DNA of 64,000 nucleotides from CAWGET01 sp963821715. Its GTDB lineage: Bacteria > Bacteroidota > Ignavibacteria > Ignavibacteriales > Melioribacteraceae. Below are positions 28,053 through 36,327 of this stretch, one piece after another. The position numbers were made by a program, and so were the translations under genes. The notes beneath the pieces were generated by a model, which was given only the letters and a program-made list of their open reading frames with translations, was not told where the DNA came from and searched no databases. The stretch is taken from positions 372,001 through 436,000 of the forward strand of contig CAWGET010000006.1 of NCBI GenBank assembly GCA_963821715.1. Reading direction: 5' to 3'. Position 1 is the first letter of the stretch; every line of letters starts with the position of its first letter.

Positions 28053-29501
28053 TCACTTCAATCCCAGCTCCTTACACATCCTGTAATAATTTGGCGGAGC
28101 AAGTCCTAACTTTGATGCGGCTTCAGCATCCGATTCTGAATGCTTCCTCACGAAACTAAAATACTCCAATCGGAATTTCTTTTCCATTTCTCTTAAAAAT
28201 TCAATATTGTTATTATCATTGAAATTAAATACTCCCTTCGATATATCGCTTTTGATACGTTTATTTATCAGCGCATCATCCAAATCTTCCGAAGTGATTT
28301 TCGAACCTGCTTCAAATATTAAACGCTGAACTACGTTTTTTAACTCTCGCACATTTCCCTGCCATTCGTATTCGCGAAGCCGTTCGAAAACTTCCGGATC
28401 AACATCGGGAGATAATCTACCCATATCATGGCTATAGAAATCCAGGTAATGGCGCATTAATACAAAAATATCTTCCTGTCTTTCCCGCAACGGCGGAATG
28501 AAAACCGGCACTACATTCAGTCTGTAAAATAAGTCTTCTCTAAATCTTCCGGCTTCAATTTCTTTTTCCAGATCCTTATTTGTCGCAGCGATAATTCTAA
28601 CGTCTACCGTTTTATTTTTTGTTCTTCCTATCTTTTCAATCTCTCCTTCCTGAATAAACCGCAGAAGTTTTACCTGTGCGTTTTGCGGAAGTTCGGCAAC
28701 TTCATCCAGAAAAACCGTGCCCCTGTTCGCTATTTCTAATAATCCGGCTTTACTTGCGTTTGCTCCTGTAAAAGCTCCCTTCTCATATCCGAACAATTCG
28801 CTTTCAATAAGATCATGAGGAATGCTGCCGCAATTAATCGGCACGAAATTTTCAAATTTTCTTTTGCTTCGATAATGGATGTGGTATGCAACCAATTCTT
28901 TTCCCGTACCGGAAGCTCCGGTAATCAGAATATTTATTTCACTTTCAGCAAGTCTCTGAATTTTCTGCTTTAACTTCTCCATCTGCGGCGAAGCGGAGAT
29001 TATTTTTTTCTGCGATAGTTTATCTTCAATATTCTTGATTAGTTTATTGTTGGATTTATTACTTTGAAGTTCAAGTCTTCTTTTTTCGTAAGCGTTAAAA
29101 ATACTCATCAAAAAATCTGTAGGCTGATAAATATATTCTTCAATATCACCCGGATATTTTGTGCAATACCAAAACGCGCCCGCTTCCATCAATCCTTTTG
29201 CAAAATTAAAATCGCTAATGTTTATGGTTAACTTCGTAATAACTATTATCTGCAGCGAATTTTCTATCTCTTTTATTTTTCGAATCAGATCTTCACCGCG
29301 TAACCCGCCGGCAATCTGGTAATCCATAATTATTAAATCGTAATCGCCAGATTTATTTTTCAATAACTCTACAGCGTCGAGTCCGTTAGAAACTATATTT
29401 GATATTTTAATTTTTGATTCAAATAATTTTAAAGTATTCTTTACACGTCTTACATCAAAATCCTCGTCTTCAATTAGAAGAATTTTTATCTCATTATCCA
29501 T
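28053..29501 (-). CDS. NtrC-family sigma-54-dependent response regulator
   Basis: This 482-residue activator has a receiver domain (about 1-130; phospho-acceptor Asp60 in LIIMDYQ, acidic pair EDEDF), a short linker, an AAA+ domain with Walker A GASGTGKE (195-202), the sigma-54 contact loop GAFTGA (242-247) and GTVFLDEVAELP (Walker B), and a C-terminal Fis-type helix-turn-helix (SDAEAASKLGLAPPNYYRMC). It should bind upstream activator sites and remodel sigma-54 RNA polymerase. It overlaps the histidine kinase gene by 8 bases and is the third gene of the sensor operon. The nearest genes downstream are the GH5-CBM6 gene and the glucan locus, whose spacers carry matching palindromes; that they are its targets is inference. 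Confidence 0.93.
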   Translation of the reverse strand: MDNEIKILLIEDEDFDVRRVKNTLKLFESKIKISNIVSNGLDAVELLKNKSGDYDLIIMDYQIAGGLRGEDLIRKIKEIENSLQIIVITKLTINISDFNFAKGLMEAGAFWYCTKYPGDIEEYIYQPTDFLMSIFNAYEKRRLELQSNKSNNKLIKNIEDKLSQKKIISASPQMEKLKQKIQRLAESEINILITGASGTGKELVAYHIHYRSKRKFENFVPINCGSIPHDLIESELFGYEKGAFTGANASKAGLLEIANRGTVFLDEVAELPQNAQVKLLRFIQEGEIEKIGRTKNKTVDVRIIAATNKDLEKEIEAGRFREDLFYRLNVVPVFIPPLRERQEDIFVLMRHYLDFYSHDMGRLSPDVDPEVFERLREYEWQGNVRELKNVVQRLIFEAGSKITSEDLDDALINKRIKSDISKGVFNFNDNNNIEFLREMEKKFRLEYFSFVRKHSESDAEAASKLGLAPPNYYRMCKELGLK

Positions 29502-30984
29502 TTACATTCATCCTGTTGGGAATTATAATTACAAAACTGCTTCCGCCTTCCTGGTTATTGAATGCGTCGATGCGCCAGCCGCATCTTTTCGCCATCTGAT
29601 GCGCAATGTAGCAACCGTAGCCGCTGTTTTGATTATGATTCTGTTTTGTCGAAACTTCTTCGCTAAAAATAACTTTTATGTTCTCGCTGTTTTTGCGCAG
29701 TAGTTCGTCCGCAATTCCTTTTCCGTTATCCTGAATAATTATACGTGATTCATTAGTTTCTTTATTGTATTCCGTTGTGATTTTTATTTTTACTTTTTTC
29801 AGTCCGGAATGTTCAATGCTATTTTGAATTATCGGCTCGATAATTTCCCAAACTACAAACTCATTTATTTGAACGTTCGGCAAGTCTTCGCTTAAATTCA
29901 AGTCGAAAGCAAAAATATCTGTCTGTGAAGAAATACGGAGAAAAATAAATTTTTCAATGAATCTGATAACTTCATTCAGATTTGTATCGAACATCTGATT
30001 ACGGATTGTATTTATGGGCGGATCGTACCACTTCATATCGTAAATTACGCGCGAAACAAAATTGGAATATTTATTAACGCGATACCGGATTTCCTCAATA
30101 TTTTTCTCGTCAATTTCGCGCAGATCTTCTTTGATAAATCCCATAACTTTTTCTGCTTTATGATGAGTATGATAAATCCGTTTAGTGAAGAGCGTTTCTT
30201 TCTCGTGACGTATCTGCTCCTTAATATGATTCTCATTTTCTTCGAATAATAATCTTTGCGCGTCGTTTCTTTCTTTTACTGTGTAAGAAGAAATGTAATA
30301 CATTGCCAGGAGTCCGAGTAAAATCAGCGAAGAATAAATGATCGCAGCTTCGTCATAGCTGGAAATTATTTCGCGCTGCATATAAGAAAAGTCGGGACGC
30401 TTGCGCATATAAAGCGCACCGTGATATTCACCATTCGGAACGAACGGAACAAAAATGTGAAAGGTGTTCGTCCCTTCTAAAAAACTGTAAATCATTTCAT
30501 CTGTTTTTATTTTCCTGCTGATTTCTGAAAAATAATTTACTGCCTGGGTATGCGAAGAACTGGCGTCTTCAATCAGCCGGTTGTGTTCTGCAAGGTAATC
30601 GTAAAGCATTTGCCCGTCATCCACAACAATCAATTCTTCGCCTCTTATTAGCAGAAGACAAATATCCTCTACATTTTGCTGAAGTAACTGCTGATTTAAA
30701 ATAATGTTAAATGATTGAATAATTTTTTCCTTTTCCTCTTCAGAACTGATGTTTTTAACATTAATATTTTCAAGCAGCAGCTCAAGCGACGTAGTGGTTA
30801 GATTTGCCATCTTCTCTGCTGAATCCTGCTGATACCATTCCTGCGTTTGATTAAGAAAATTTTTAAGCGAATTTTTTTGGATGAATGATAAAATTAATTG
30901 AAAAAATATGAGGATTAGAAAGAGCACCGTAAGATGACGAAACTCGAATCTGTACCTTTTTATATTTTCTAAAATTTTACTCAT
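29494..30984 (-). CDS. Membrane histidine kinase, partner of the NtrC-type regulator
   Basis: This 496-residue inner-membrane sensor kinase has two transmembrane helices (about 18-38 and 218-238) that enclose an extracytoplasmic domain of about 180 residues. A coiled-coil-like linker leads to the dimerisation helix with YHTHHKAEKV (candidate phospho-acceptors His272, His274, His275), which lacks the usual H-E-x-x-x-P pattern. The ATPase domain has the N-box EPIIQNSIEH (Asn388), G1 DNGKGI and G2 NSGYGCYIAHQM. Its start lies 13 bases after the sugar-binding protein gene. An ABC-type binding protein next to a kinase with a large periplasmic domain suggests that loaded binding protein is the signal, as for ChvE and VirA; this is inference. 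Confidence 0.88.
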   Translation of the reverse strand: MSKILENIKRYRFEFRHLTVLFLILIFFQLILSFIQKNSLKNFLNQTQEWYQQDSAEKMANLTTTSLELLLENINVKNISSEEEKEKIIQSFNIILNQQLLQQNVEDICLLLIRGEELIVVDDGQMLYDYLAEHNRLIEDASSSHTQAVNYFSEISRKIKTDEMIYSFLEGTNTFHIFVPFVPNGEYHGALYMRKRPDFSYMQREIISSYDEAAIIYSSLILLGLLAMYYISSYTVKERNDAQRLLFEENENHIKEQIRHEKETLFTKRIYHTHHKAEKVMGFIKEDLREIDEKNIEEIRYRVNKYSNFVSRVIYDMKWYDPPINTIRNQMFDTNLNEVIRFIEKFIFLRISSQTDIFAFDLNLSEDLPNVQINEFVVWEIIEPIIQNSIEHSGLKKVKIKITTEYNKETNESRIIIQDNGKGIADELLRKNSENIKVIFSEEVSTKQNHNQNSGYGCYIAHQMAKRCGWRIDAFNNQEGGSSFVIIIPNRMNVNG

Positions 30985-30997
30985 TTATAAAAAATTT

Positions 30998-32329
30998 TTA
31001 ATGGATGATAACTTTGTCTGAATTTATTAATTTGTTCGCTTCCGCCAGCGCTTCTTCTACCGTAATTTCACTCTTAATTGCTTTGTTTACATAATATGAA
31101 ATGATATCGGAAATTCTTGTATAATCTTTCAGGAAGGGTCGGTAAACTCCGTACGCGAATTGCTTTTCATAGAATTTTAAAAGATCATAGTCAGCAACCG
31201 AATTTGGATTTTCATAAATAGATTTTACAACCGGAAGCGAACCTCCTTCATCAAAAAATAATTTCTGATTTTCTTCTCGCAGCATATAATCGATAAAAAC
31301 AGCGGCTGCATTTTTATTTTTTGAATATTTGGATATCATCAAATTCCATCCGCCGAAAATTGCCGCCGGTTTAGTCCCTTCAAAATGCGGAAGCGGAGCA
31401 ATACCGAAATCTTTTTTTTCTCCTTCATCGCTAAAATAAAAATTGTAATCGTAAATAAAAGTTGGCCAGCTGCGTAAAAAGAATCCGTTATTTTCAATAA
31501 AATATTCGTGACTTGTAAATTCCTTAAAAGCTGTTACTTTTGCAGGAGTTGTTTCATAAGTATTTACAAGATCTACTAAAAGATTTAAGGCTCGTCTCGC
31601 TTCTTCGGCTTCCAAGTCAATTGTATCTCCGTCAAAAAAATTCCTGTCCTGATTTAATATCGATTCAATATAGCTGCAAACCAGACCTTCATAATCATCG
31701 GCTGGAAAAATATAAAACGGATTATTCTCCGTAGGAATTTCTTTGTTCAATTTTATGAAATCTTTCCAGGTAATAGAGTTCTGCAGTTTCTCTTCCAAAT
31801 TTTCAAATCCGTTAATTTGCTGCAGAATATCTTTCCTGTAATACATAACACCGAGATCAATTTTTAGCGGCATTGCCATCAAGTCGCCATTTACATAACA
31901 GGATTCCATCGCGTATTTTATCAAATCATTGCGTTGAATTGTGGAGAAATATTTCCCAAGCGGCTCCGCCCATTTGGCGAATCTATAAACCCAAATATAA
32001 TCAACGGCAAATACATCAATCCGGTCGCTCTTACTTCGGAATGATCGTGCGAGTAGTTCTTTTCTTTCGTTTGTGCTGAATTTTTCGAAAGGAAGATTAA
32101 TGGGAATAACTTTGTAACGGTTTAGGTATTCTTTATTAAAATTTTCAATTACTTTTAGATGAGTTTCGGTAATATTATCAGCGTAATAAATATTTACGGT
32201 TGCATCGGTATCCAAATCAGAAGGGTGAATCGAAGTTAAAAAGTAAATGCCTAACGCGCTTATAATTACAAACGCGGTAATCGAAAATAAATAAGAACCT
32301 TTCGGGAATTTTAAAAAGTTATTTTGAAT
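30998..32329 (-). CDS. Membrane-anchored ABC-type sugar-binding protein acting as orphan sensor
   Basis: This is a family 1 extracellular solute-binding protein (maltose/oligosaccharide type): INGFENLEEK, AIFGGWNLMISKYSKNKNAA, FIDYMLREENQKLFFDEGG are family features. No permease or ATPase gene is near, and a histidine kinase gene follows at 13 bases, so the protein probably senses rather than transports. The first ordinary start is TTG 32215, which would leave no export signal. The frame is open upstream to a TAA at 32341-32339 and encodes FPKGSYLFSITAFVIISALG, a signal anchor. No ATG, GTG or TTG occurs there; ATT at 32329, seven bases after AAGG and close behind a TATAAT box, is the best start, giving about 443 aa. 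The unusual start codon is the main uncertainty. Confidence 0.78.
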   Translation of the reverse strand: MQNNFLKFPKGSYLFSITAFVIISALGIYFLTSIHPSDLDTDATVNIYYADNITETHLKVIENFNKEYLNRYKVIPINLPFEKFSTNERKELLARSFRSKSDRIDVFAVDYIWVYRFAKWAEPLGKYFSTIQRNDLIKYAMESCYVNGDLMAMPLKIDLGVMYYRKDILQQINGFENLEEKLQNSITWKDFIKLNKEIPTENNPFYIFPADDYEGLVCSYIESILNQDRNFFDGDTIDLEAEEARRALNLLVDLVNTYETTPAKVTAFKEFTSHEYFIENNGFFLRSWPTFIYDYNFYFSDEGEKKDFGIAPLPHFEGTKPAAIFGGWNLMISKYSKNKNAAAVFIDYMLREENQKLFFDEGGSLPVVKSIYENPNSVADYDLLKFYEKQFAYGVYRPFLKDYTRISDIISYYVNKAIKSEITVEEALAEANKLINSDKVIIH

Positions 32330-32350
32330 AATATTACCTTAATATTTTTG

Positions 32351-32356
32351 ATTATA
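32351..32356 (-). promoter_or_regulatory. TATAAT -10 box of the sensor operon
   Basis: On the minus strand TAGTATAATC holds a perfect TATAAT. No clear -35 is seen at 17 bases. The predicted start of transcription is about 32344, only about 15 bases before the proposed ATT start, which fits the upstream start and leaves a very short leader. Confidence 0.5.
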
Positions 32357-32450
32357 CTAACCGAATGCAAAGTTATTATTTATTTATCAAAAATAAAATT
32401 GATTTAATTATTCCACTTGTGATATCGAGTTCTGAATGTATCGTTTCTTT

Positions 32451-32472
32451 AGAGCCGCATTTGGACGGCTCT
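32451..32472 (-). terminator. Stem-loop after tonB (no U-tract)
   Basis: AGAGCCG (32451-32457) and CGGCTCT (32466-32472) form a perfect 7-bp stem with an 8-base loop, 6 bases after the tonB stop. No run of T follows on either strand, so it is a candidate 3'-end hairpin and only possibly a terminator. It separates the TonB operon from the sensor operon. Confidence 0.4.
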
Positions 32473-32478
32473 AATTTA

Positions 32479-33183
32479 TTATTGAAGCCTGTATGGGAAA
32501 GTAATAATCGCTGTTTGTTCAAGCTGATCCTGTGTCCGCGGAAGCGGCTCGAACCGCCATTTACGCAGCGAATTGATCGCGGCGTTTTCTAGCTGAGTAT
32601 CAGCTTTCATTAACGGTATAATTCTGCCGACTGTTCCGTCCGGTAAAATTGTGAATCTTAATTTAACGTCAATTTCTTTTGAAACGCCTCGGGGATAATC
32701 CGGCAGATTGTAGCTGTAAATTTTCCTCGTTCCTTCACCACCGAAACTGATCTCAAAGCCGAAATTCCCCTGACCCAAACCTGTCTCCGCAATTCCGTCA
32801 TTCGAAGTTTCCTCTTCAACCGATTCCTGGCTGATCACTTCCGGTGCAGGTTCTTCTTCAACTTCCTTTTCATCGGCCTTCTGCACAACTAAATTTTCCT
32901 CGTCCTCGTTCACGGTTTTCGGAAGTTCCACGATCTCTTCTTCCGGTTCTTCAATTTTCTCTTCCTGTTTTTCAATCTTCTGCGGCTGAATAATTTTTTC
33001 CGGCGTCGGAGATTTTACTCCAGCTGAACTCAACTCGCCAAAAGTGCCGAAACCGATTGTAACATATTCTTCGTCCGTGTAATCGGGAGAAAATGAAATA
33101 AAGAAAAATACCGCGAGCAGGAGAATGTGCGATAATCCCGAAAGTAGATATGATTTTTCGCGTTTATATTCCTTAAACATCAA
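32479..33183 (-). CDS. tonB: TonB energy transducer
   Basis: This 234-residue protein spans the inner membrane once (about 12-30), has a Pro/Glu/Lys-rich periplasmic stretch (about 55-135), and ends in a TonB C-terminal domain (DVKLRFTILPDGTVGRIIPL, LENAAINSLRKWRFEPLP). It transmits the proton-motive force from ExbB/ExbD to TonB-dependent receptors. The periplasmic stretch is unusually acidic (runs of E) where the classical E. coli protein is rich in Pro-Lys and Pro-Glu repeats. It overlaps exbD by 4 bases. The TonB-dependent receptor at 16562-19231 is an obvious possible client. Confidence 0.88.
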   Translation of the reverse strand: MMFKEYKREKSYLLSGLSHILLLAVFFFISFSPDYTDEEYVTIGFGTFGELSSAGVKSPTPEKIIQPQKIEKQEEKIEEPEEEIVELPKTVNEDEENLVVQKADEKEVEEEPAPEVISQESVEEETSNDGIAETGLGQGNFGFEISFGGEGTRKIYSYNLPDYPRGVSKEIDVKLRFTILPDGTVGRIIPLMKADTQLENAAINSLRKWRFEPLPRTQDQLEQTAIITFPYRLQ

Positions 33184-33584
33184 AATGACTCTTTTTCTGT
33201 TTCAATAGTGAACTTATCTATTCCCACTCCCTTTGCCGCGTCAATCACCTGGATTACAAGATCGACTTGCGCGGCTTTATCAGCTCTTATTACCAGATTG
33301 CTTTCACCTATTTCGGCGTTCGCCTGCTCAAGTTTTCCTGCTAACGCTGCGATTCCTACGTCTTCGCTGCCGAGATAAACATCACCGACATCGGTGATCG
33401 TAACAACCAATTTAGTAGGAGAAGTCTGTTCGTTCATTGTTGAGCCGGGTAATTTAACTTTTACTCCCGTTTGAACAACGAACTGCGAAGTAAGAAGAAA
33501 AAATATTAGCAGTAGCAGAACGATATCCGTGAGCGACGAAAAGTTAAAAATACTTAAAGGTTTATTTGCTGTTTGAAATTTCAT
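33180..33584 (-). CDS. exbD: ExbD/TolR biopolymer transport protein
   Basis: This 134-residue protein has a short cytoplasmic head, one transmembrane helix (LTDIVLLLLIFFLLTSQFV, about 18-36) with the essential Asp in SLTDIVL, and a periplasmic ExbD fold (VKLPGSTMNEQ, NLVIRADKAAQVDLV). With ExbB it forms the proton-driven stator that powers TonB. It starts 8 bases after exbB and overlaps tonB by 4 bases. ExbD rather than TolR is chosen because tonB follows directly. Confidence 0.9.
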   Translation of the reverse strand: MKFQTANKPLSIFNFSSLTDIVLLLLIFFLLTSQFVVQTGVKVKLPGSTMNEQTSPTKLVVTITDVGDVYLGSEDVGIAALAGKLEQANAEIGESNLVIRADKAAQVDLVIQVIDAAKGVGIDKFTIETEKESF

Positions 33585-33592
33585 TTTTTCGC

Positions 33593-34249
33593 CTATAGAT
33601 CGATTTCAATTTTTTCTTCGGAACGGTATTCACCTTTTTCTACTTCTTCAACAATATCAACAACATCGTTGGAAATAATTTCCATATCGGCTACCAATTT
33701 ATTTATGCGCGCCACAAGATAATTATAAAAAGTGAACGCAATAATTCCGACTGCTAAACCGAATGCCGTGGTTAAAAGAGCTTCCCAAATTCCGCCGGCT
33801 AAATCGCTTGGATTTGCCGCGCCCTGAAGATCCTGGATTCGCATAAACGCCGAGATCATTCCTGTTACAGTGCCTAAAAAACCGAGAAGTGGAGCTACAC
33901 CGGAAATTGTTGCGAGAACAGAAAGTCCTTTTTCCAAATTATTTACTTCCTGCTTTCCGGCATTTTCAATCGCTTCTTTAACTCGCTCGTGTCCCAGTCT
34001 GTATTTCTTCAAACCTTTGCGCACCATATTAGCCGCCGGCGATTTTTCTTCCAGACAAACGCTGATGGCGCCTTCGAGATCTTTTTTCTTTAACATTCCT
34101 CTTATTCTTACAAGAAACGCTGGTACATTCATCTTCGATCTTCGGATCACAATGTATCGGTCAATAATTATTGCCACAGCGATGATTGACGCCAAAAATA
34201 TTGGCAGCATTATCCAGCCGCCTTGTAGTACAATTTCTAATAAATTCAT
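33593..34249 (-). CDS. exbB: ExbB/TolQ/MotA-family proton channel protein
   Basis: This 218-residue inner-membrane protein has three helices (about 8-30, 105-135, 150-180). LEKGLSVLATISGVAPLLGFLGTVTGM (split over about 103-130) and GIWEALLTTAFGLAVGI are the family signature. It forms the pentameric proton channel around ExbD. It is 21 bases after the SPOR-protein gene, 8 bases before exbD, and part of the seven-gene envelope operon. Confidence 0.92.
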   Translation of the reverse strand: MNLLEIVLQGGWIMLPIFLASIIAVAIIIDRYIVIRRSKMNVPAFLVRIRGMLKKKDLEGAISVCLEEKSPAANMVRKGLKKYRLGHERVKEAIENAGKQEVNNLEKGLSVLATISGVAPLLGFLGTVTGMISAFMRIQDLQGAANPSDLAGGIWEALLTTAFGLAVGIIAFTFYNYLVARINKLVADMEIISNDVVDIVEEVEKGEYRSEEKIEIDL

Positions 34250-34270
34250 TTTTATCCTTTGAACTTAGTT

Positions 34271-36313
34271 TTAATTTCCTTGAAATTTTCTCGCCGCTTC
34301 TTCAGTATCGAAAAAACCAACTCGAACACGGAACCAGTCGCCGCCAATTCTTTCTAGATAATCTTTTACAATAAAGGCATTCAATCCCGCTTCGCGCAGC
34401 TTCATCACGTGCTGTTCGGCGGAAGTTTGACTTTTGTAAGAAGCCACCTGAACATTGTATCCCTCTCCATCATAGTAAACATATCCGCCCATTGAAGTCT
34501 CGTTCGGAATATCTCTGTAATAGCTACCCGAAATTTTTTGCGTAGCGCTTTGTCCGGTTTCTTTAACCGGAGATTCCTCTGAGTTTATTTGATCTTCATT
34601 TTCCGTACTTGTCGCTGCTGCTTCGTCTCCCATTTCAGCAACATCACCGCTTACGGCGCCTGCTTCCGAATCTTCTGTACTTGCTCCTTCATTTGAAGCC
34701 GCCGGAGTTTCCGGCTCATTTTGAATTATATTCTGCTCGCTGTTTTCGACTAAATTTGATTCTTGAATATTATCCGAGCTTTCCGGTAAAAAGAAAAAGA
34801 AGTAAATTCCGCCGACTAAAACAATTATGAAAGCAGAAAGCAGTCCCCAGAAAACAAATCCCAGTCCTTTCTTCTTTTTGGAATATGTTTTTTCGGCTTT
34901 ACTTTTTTCTTCGATCTCCGGTTTCGCTTCTTCCGCTAATATTTCTTCTTTTTCATCCTGAGATACTGCCGCTGTCGCCACAATCTTATCGTGATCATCA
35001 TTATCGTCTTCTTTCTTTTCCTCCTCAACATTTTTTGCTAATTCGTCCGGAGACTGATCAGTAAAATCTTCGGCGACGAATGAATCGTCCTCTTCTTCTA
35101 TTTCCTCTTCCTCATCAAATTCATCCTTTAGTTCGTCTTCCCAATTCGTTTCCTCTTCCCTTATTTCGGCATCTTCTGCTGTATCATCATCAACCAAATC
35201 CTGCTCTTCGTCAAATTCTTTATTCAAATTCTCAGGTTCTTCATCATCTTTATCTTCAGTTGATTCTTGTTCAATCTCTTCTGATTGATTTTCATCCTCA
35301 AAAGTTTTAGGCTCCTCATCTTTTACAGGCTTAATGCCGACAGATTCTAATTCAGCGTCCACAAGATCGAAATCGCTTTCAGTAATATCGCCTTTTCCTT
35401 CAGGATTTTTATTTTCTTTCTCGAGTTCCCCGGTATCCATATCTTCAATTTCAGAAGAACTTTCTCCATTTATTTCTTCCGTTAACCCCTCTTCCGTTTC
35501 TTCATCTAAAGGAAGCACTTTGTTATAATCTTCTTCCTCTACAGATTCTTCATTCTCTTCATCTTCCGCCGGAATCTGTTCTTCTTCATACTCTTCCTCA
35601 AAATCTTCGTATTTAACCTCTGAATCTTCAAGAACTTTTCCCGTTTCCTCTTCAAGTTTTTCTTCGTGGTCAGCTTCGCCTAGCTCTTCATCTTCCTCTT
35701 CAGTAACCAGATTATCCTCTTCGGAAATTTCTGCCTCATCCTCCGCGGCTTCTTGGGCTTTTTCAATTTCTTCTACTTTCTCTGTTTCATTGTCCTTTGT
35801 ATCAAGCGGTTCGCTTACAGCGTCATCGGCAATTGTTTCTGCCTCGGATAAATCTTCGTCCTCACGCTCAGCTAAATCCTGAGAACTTTTATATTCCTCT
35901 TCGATTTTTTCCGAGCCCTCTAAAAAGGATTTGATTCCTTTATCCAGCTTTTCTTGTTCCAGATATTCCCGGACGTCCTTTTGATTATTTATCTTATCGC
36001 TGTTGTTTACATTAATTATCGGCTTTCCAAAGCTAAAGCTAAAAAGCTTATCGTTAAATTGATCTTCCTCGTCTTTAATATGCACGGGAATAGATCGAAT
36101 TTCTGTTTCATCACCGGCGTCATAAATTAAAAGTTTTTCTCCGGAACCGGGATCATCTTCAATTTGAAAACTGCCCAGATCTTCTATTTTAATTTTTTTA
36201 TCGAGACCATGTTTAGAAAATAGATTCTGGGCGAAATTGTCCAACACTTTCTCGTCCGCGGCTTCGGTTAAACCGGAAATAGTTTTGATCTTACTTATTA
36301 ATTTTTCATTCAT
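34271..36313 (-). CDS. HU-like/SPOR-domain membrane protein with very acidic cytoplasmic region
   Basis: This 680-residue protein has an N-terminal domain of the HU/IHF-like kind found in bacterial CCDC81-type proteins (about 1-55; ISKIKTISGLTEAADEKV, IEDLGSFQIE). A long low-complexity region (about 110-460) follows, made mostly of Glu and Asp. Then come a Lys-rich stop-transfer and one transmembrane helix (about 484-510), a short Ser/Glu/Ala linker, and a C-terminal SPOR domain (YNVQVASYKSQTSAEQHV, RIGGDWFRVRVGFFDTEEAA). SPOR domains bind denuded peptidoglycan at division or remodelling sites. The protein would link a cytoplasmic head to the cell wall. It lies upstream of exbB and 14 bases after the barrel protein. 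The role of the acidic region is unknown. Confidence 0.8.
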   Translation of the reverse strand: MNEKLISKIKTISGLTEAADEKVLDNFAQNLFSKHGLDKKIKIEDLGSFQIEDDPGSGEKLLIYDAGDETEIRSIPVHIKDEEDQFNDKLFSFSFGKPIINVNNSDKINNQKDVREYLEQEKLDKGIKSFLEGSEKIEEEYKSSQDLAEREDEDLSEAETIADDAVSEPLDTKDNETEKVEEIEKAQEAAEDEAEISEEDNLVTEEEDEELGEADHEEKLEEETGKVLEDSEVKYEDFEEEYEEEQIPAEDEENEESVEEEDYNKVLPLDEETEEGLTEEINGESSSEIEDMDTGELEKENKNPEGKGDITESDFDLVDAELESVGIKPVKDEEPKTFEDENQSEEIEQESTEDKDDEEPENLNKEFDEEQDLVDDDTAEDAEIREEETNWEDELKDEFDEEEEIEEEDDSFVAEDFTDQSPDELAKNVEEEKKEDDNDDHDKIVATAAVSQDEKEEILAEEAKPEIEEKSKAEKTYSKKKKGLGFVFWGLLSAFIIVLVGGIYFFFFLPESSDNIQESNLVENSEQNIIQNEPETPAASNEGASTEDSEAGAVSGDVAEMGDEAAATSTENEDQINSEESPVKETGQSATQKISGSYYRDIPNETSMGGYVYYDGEGYNVQVASYKSQTSAEQHVMKLREAGLNAFIVKDYLERIGGDWFRVRVGFFDTEEAARKFQGN

Positions 36314-36327
36314 AGCTGTTTTATATT

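Noticed and set aside
30998..32329. Component of an ABC sugar importer
   Set aside because: No permease or ATPase gene is adjacent; the next two genes are a kinase and its regulator.
35080..35528. Plus-strand open frames opposite the SPOR protein
   Set aside because: They arise from the Glu/Asp codon runs of the acidic region and encode Leu/Pro or Ser-rich nonsense.
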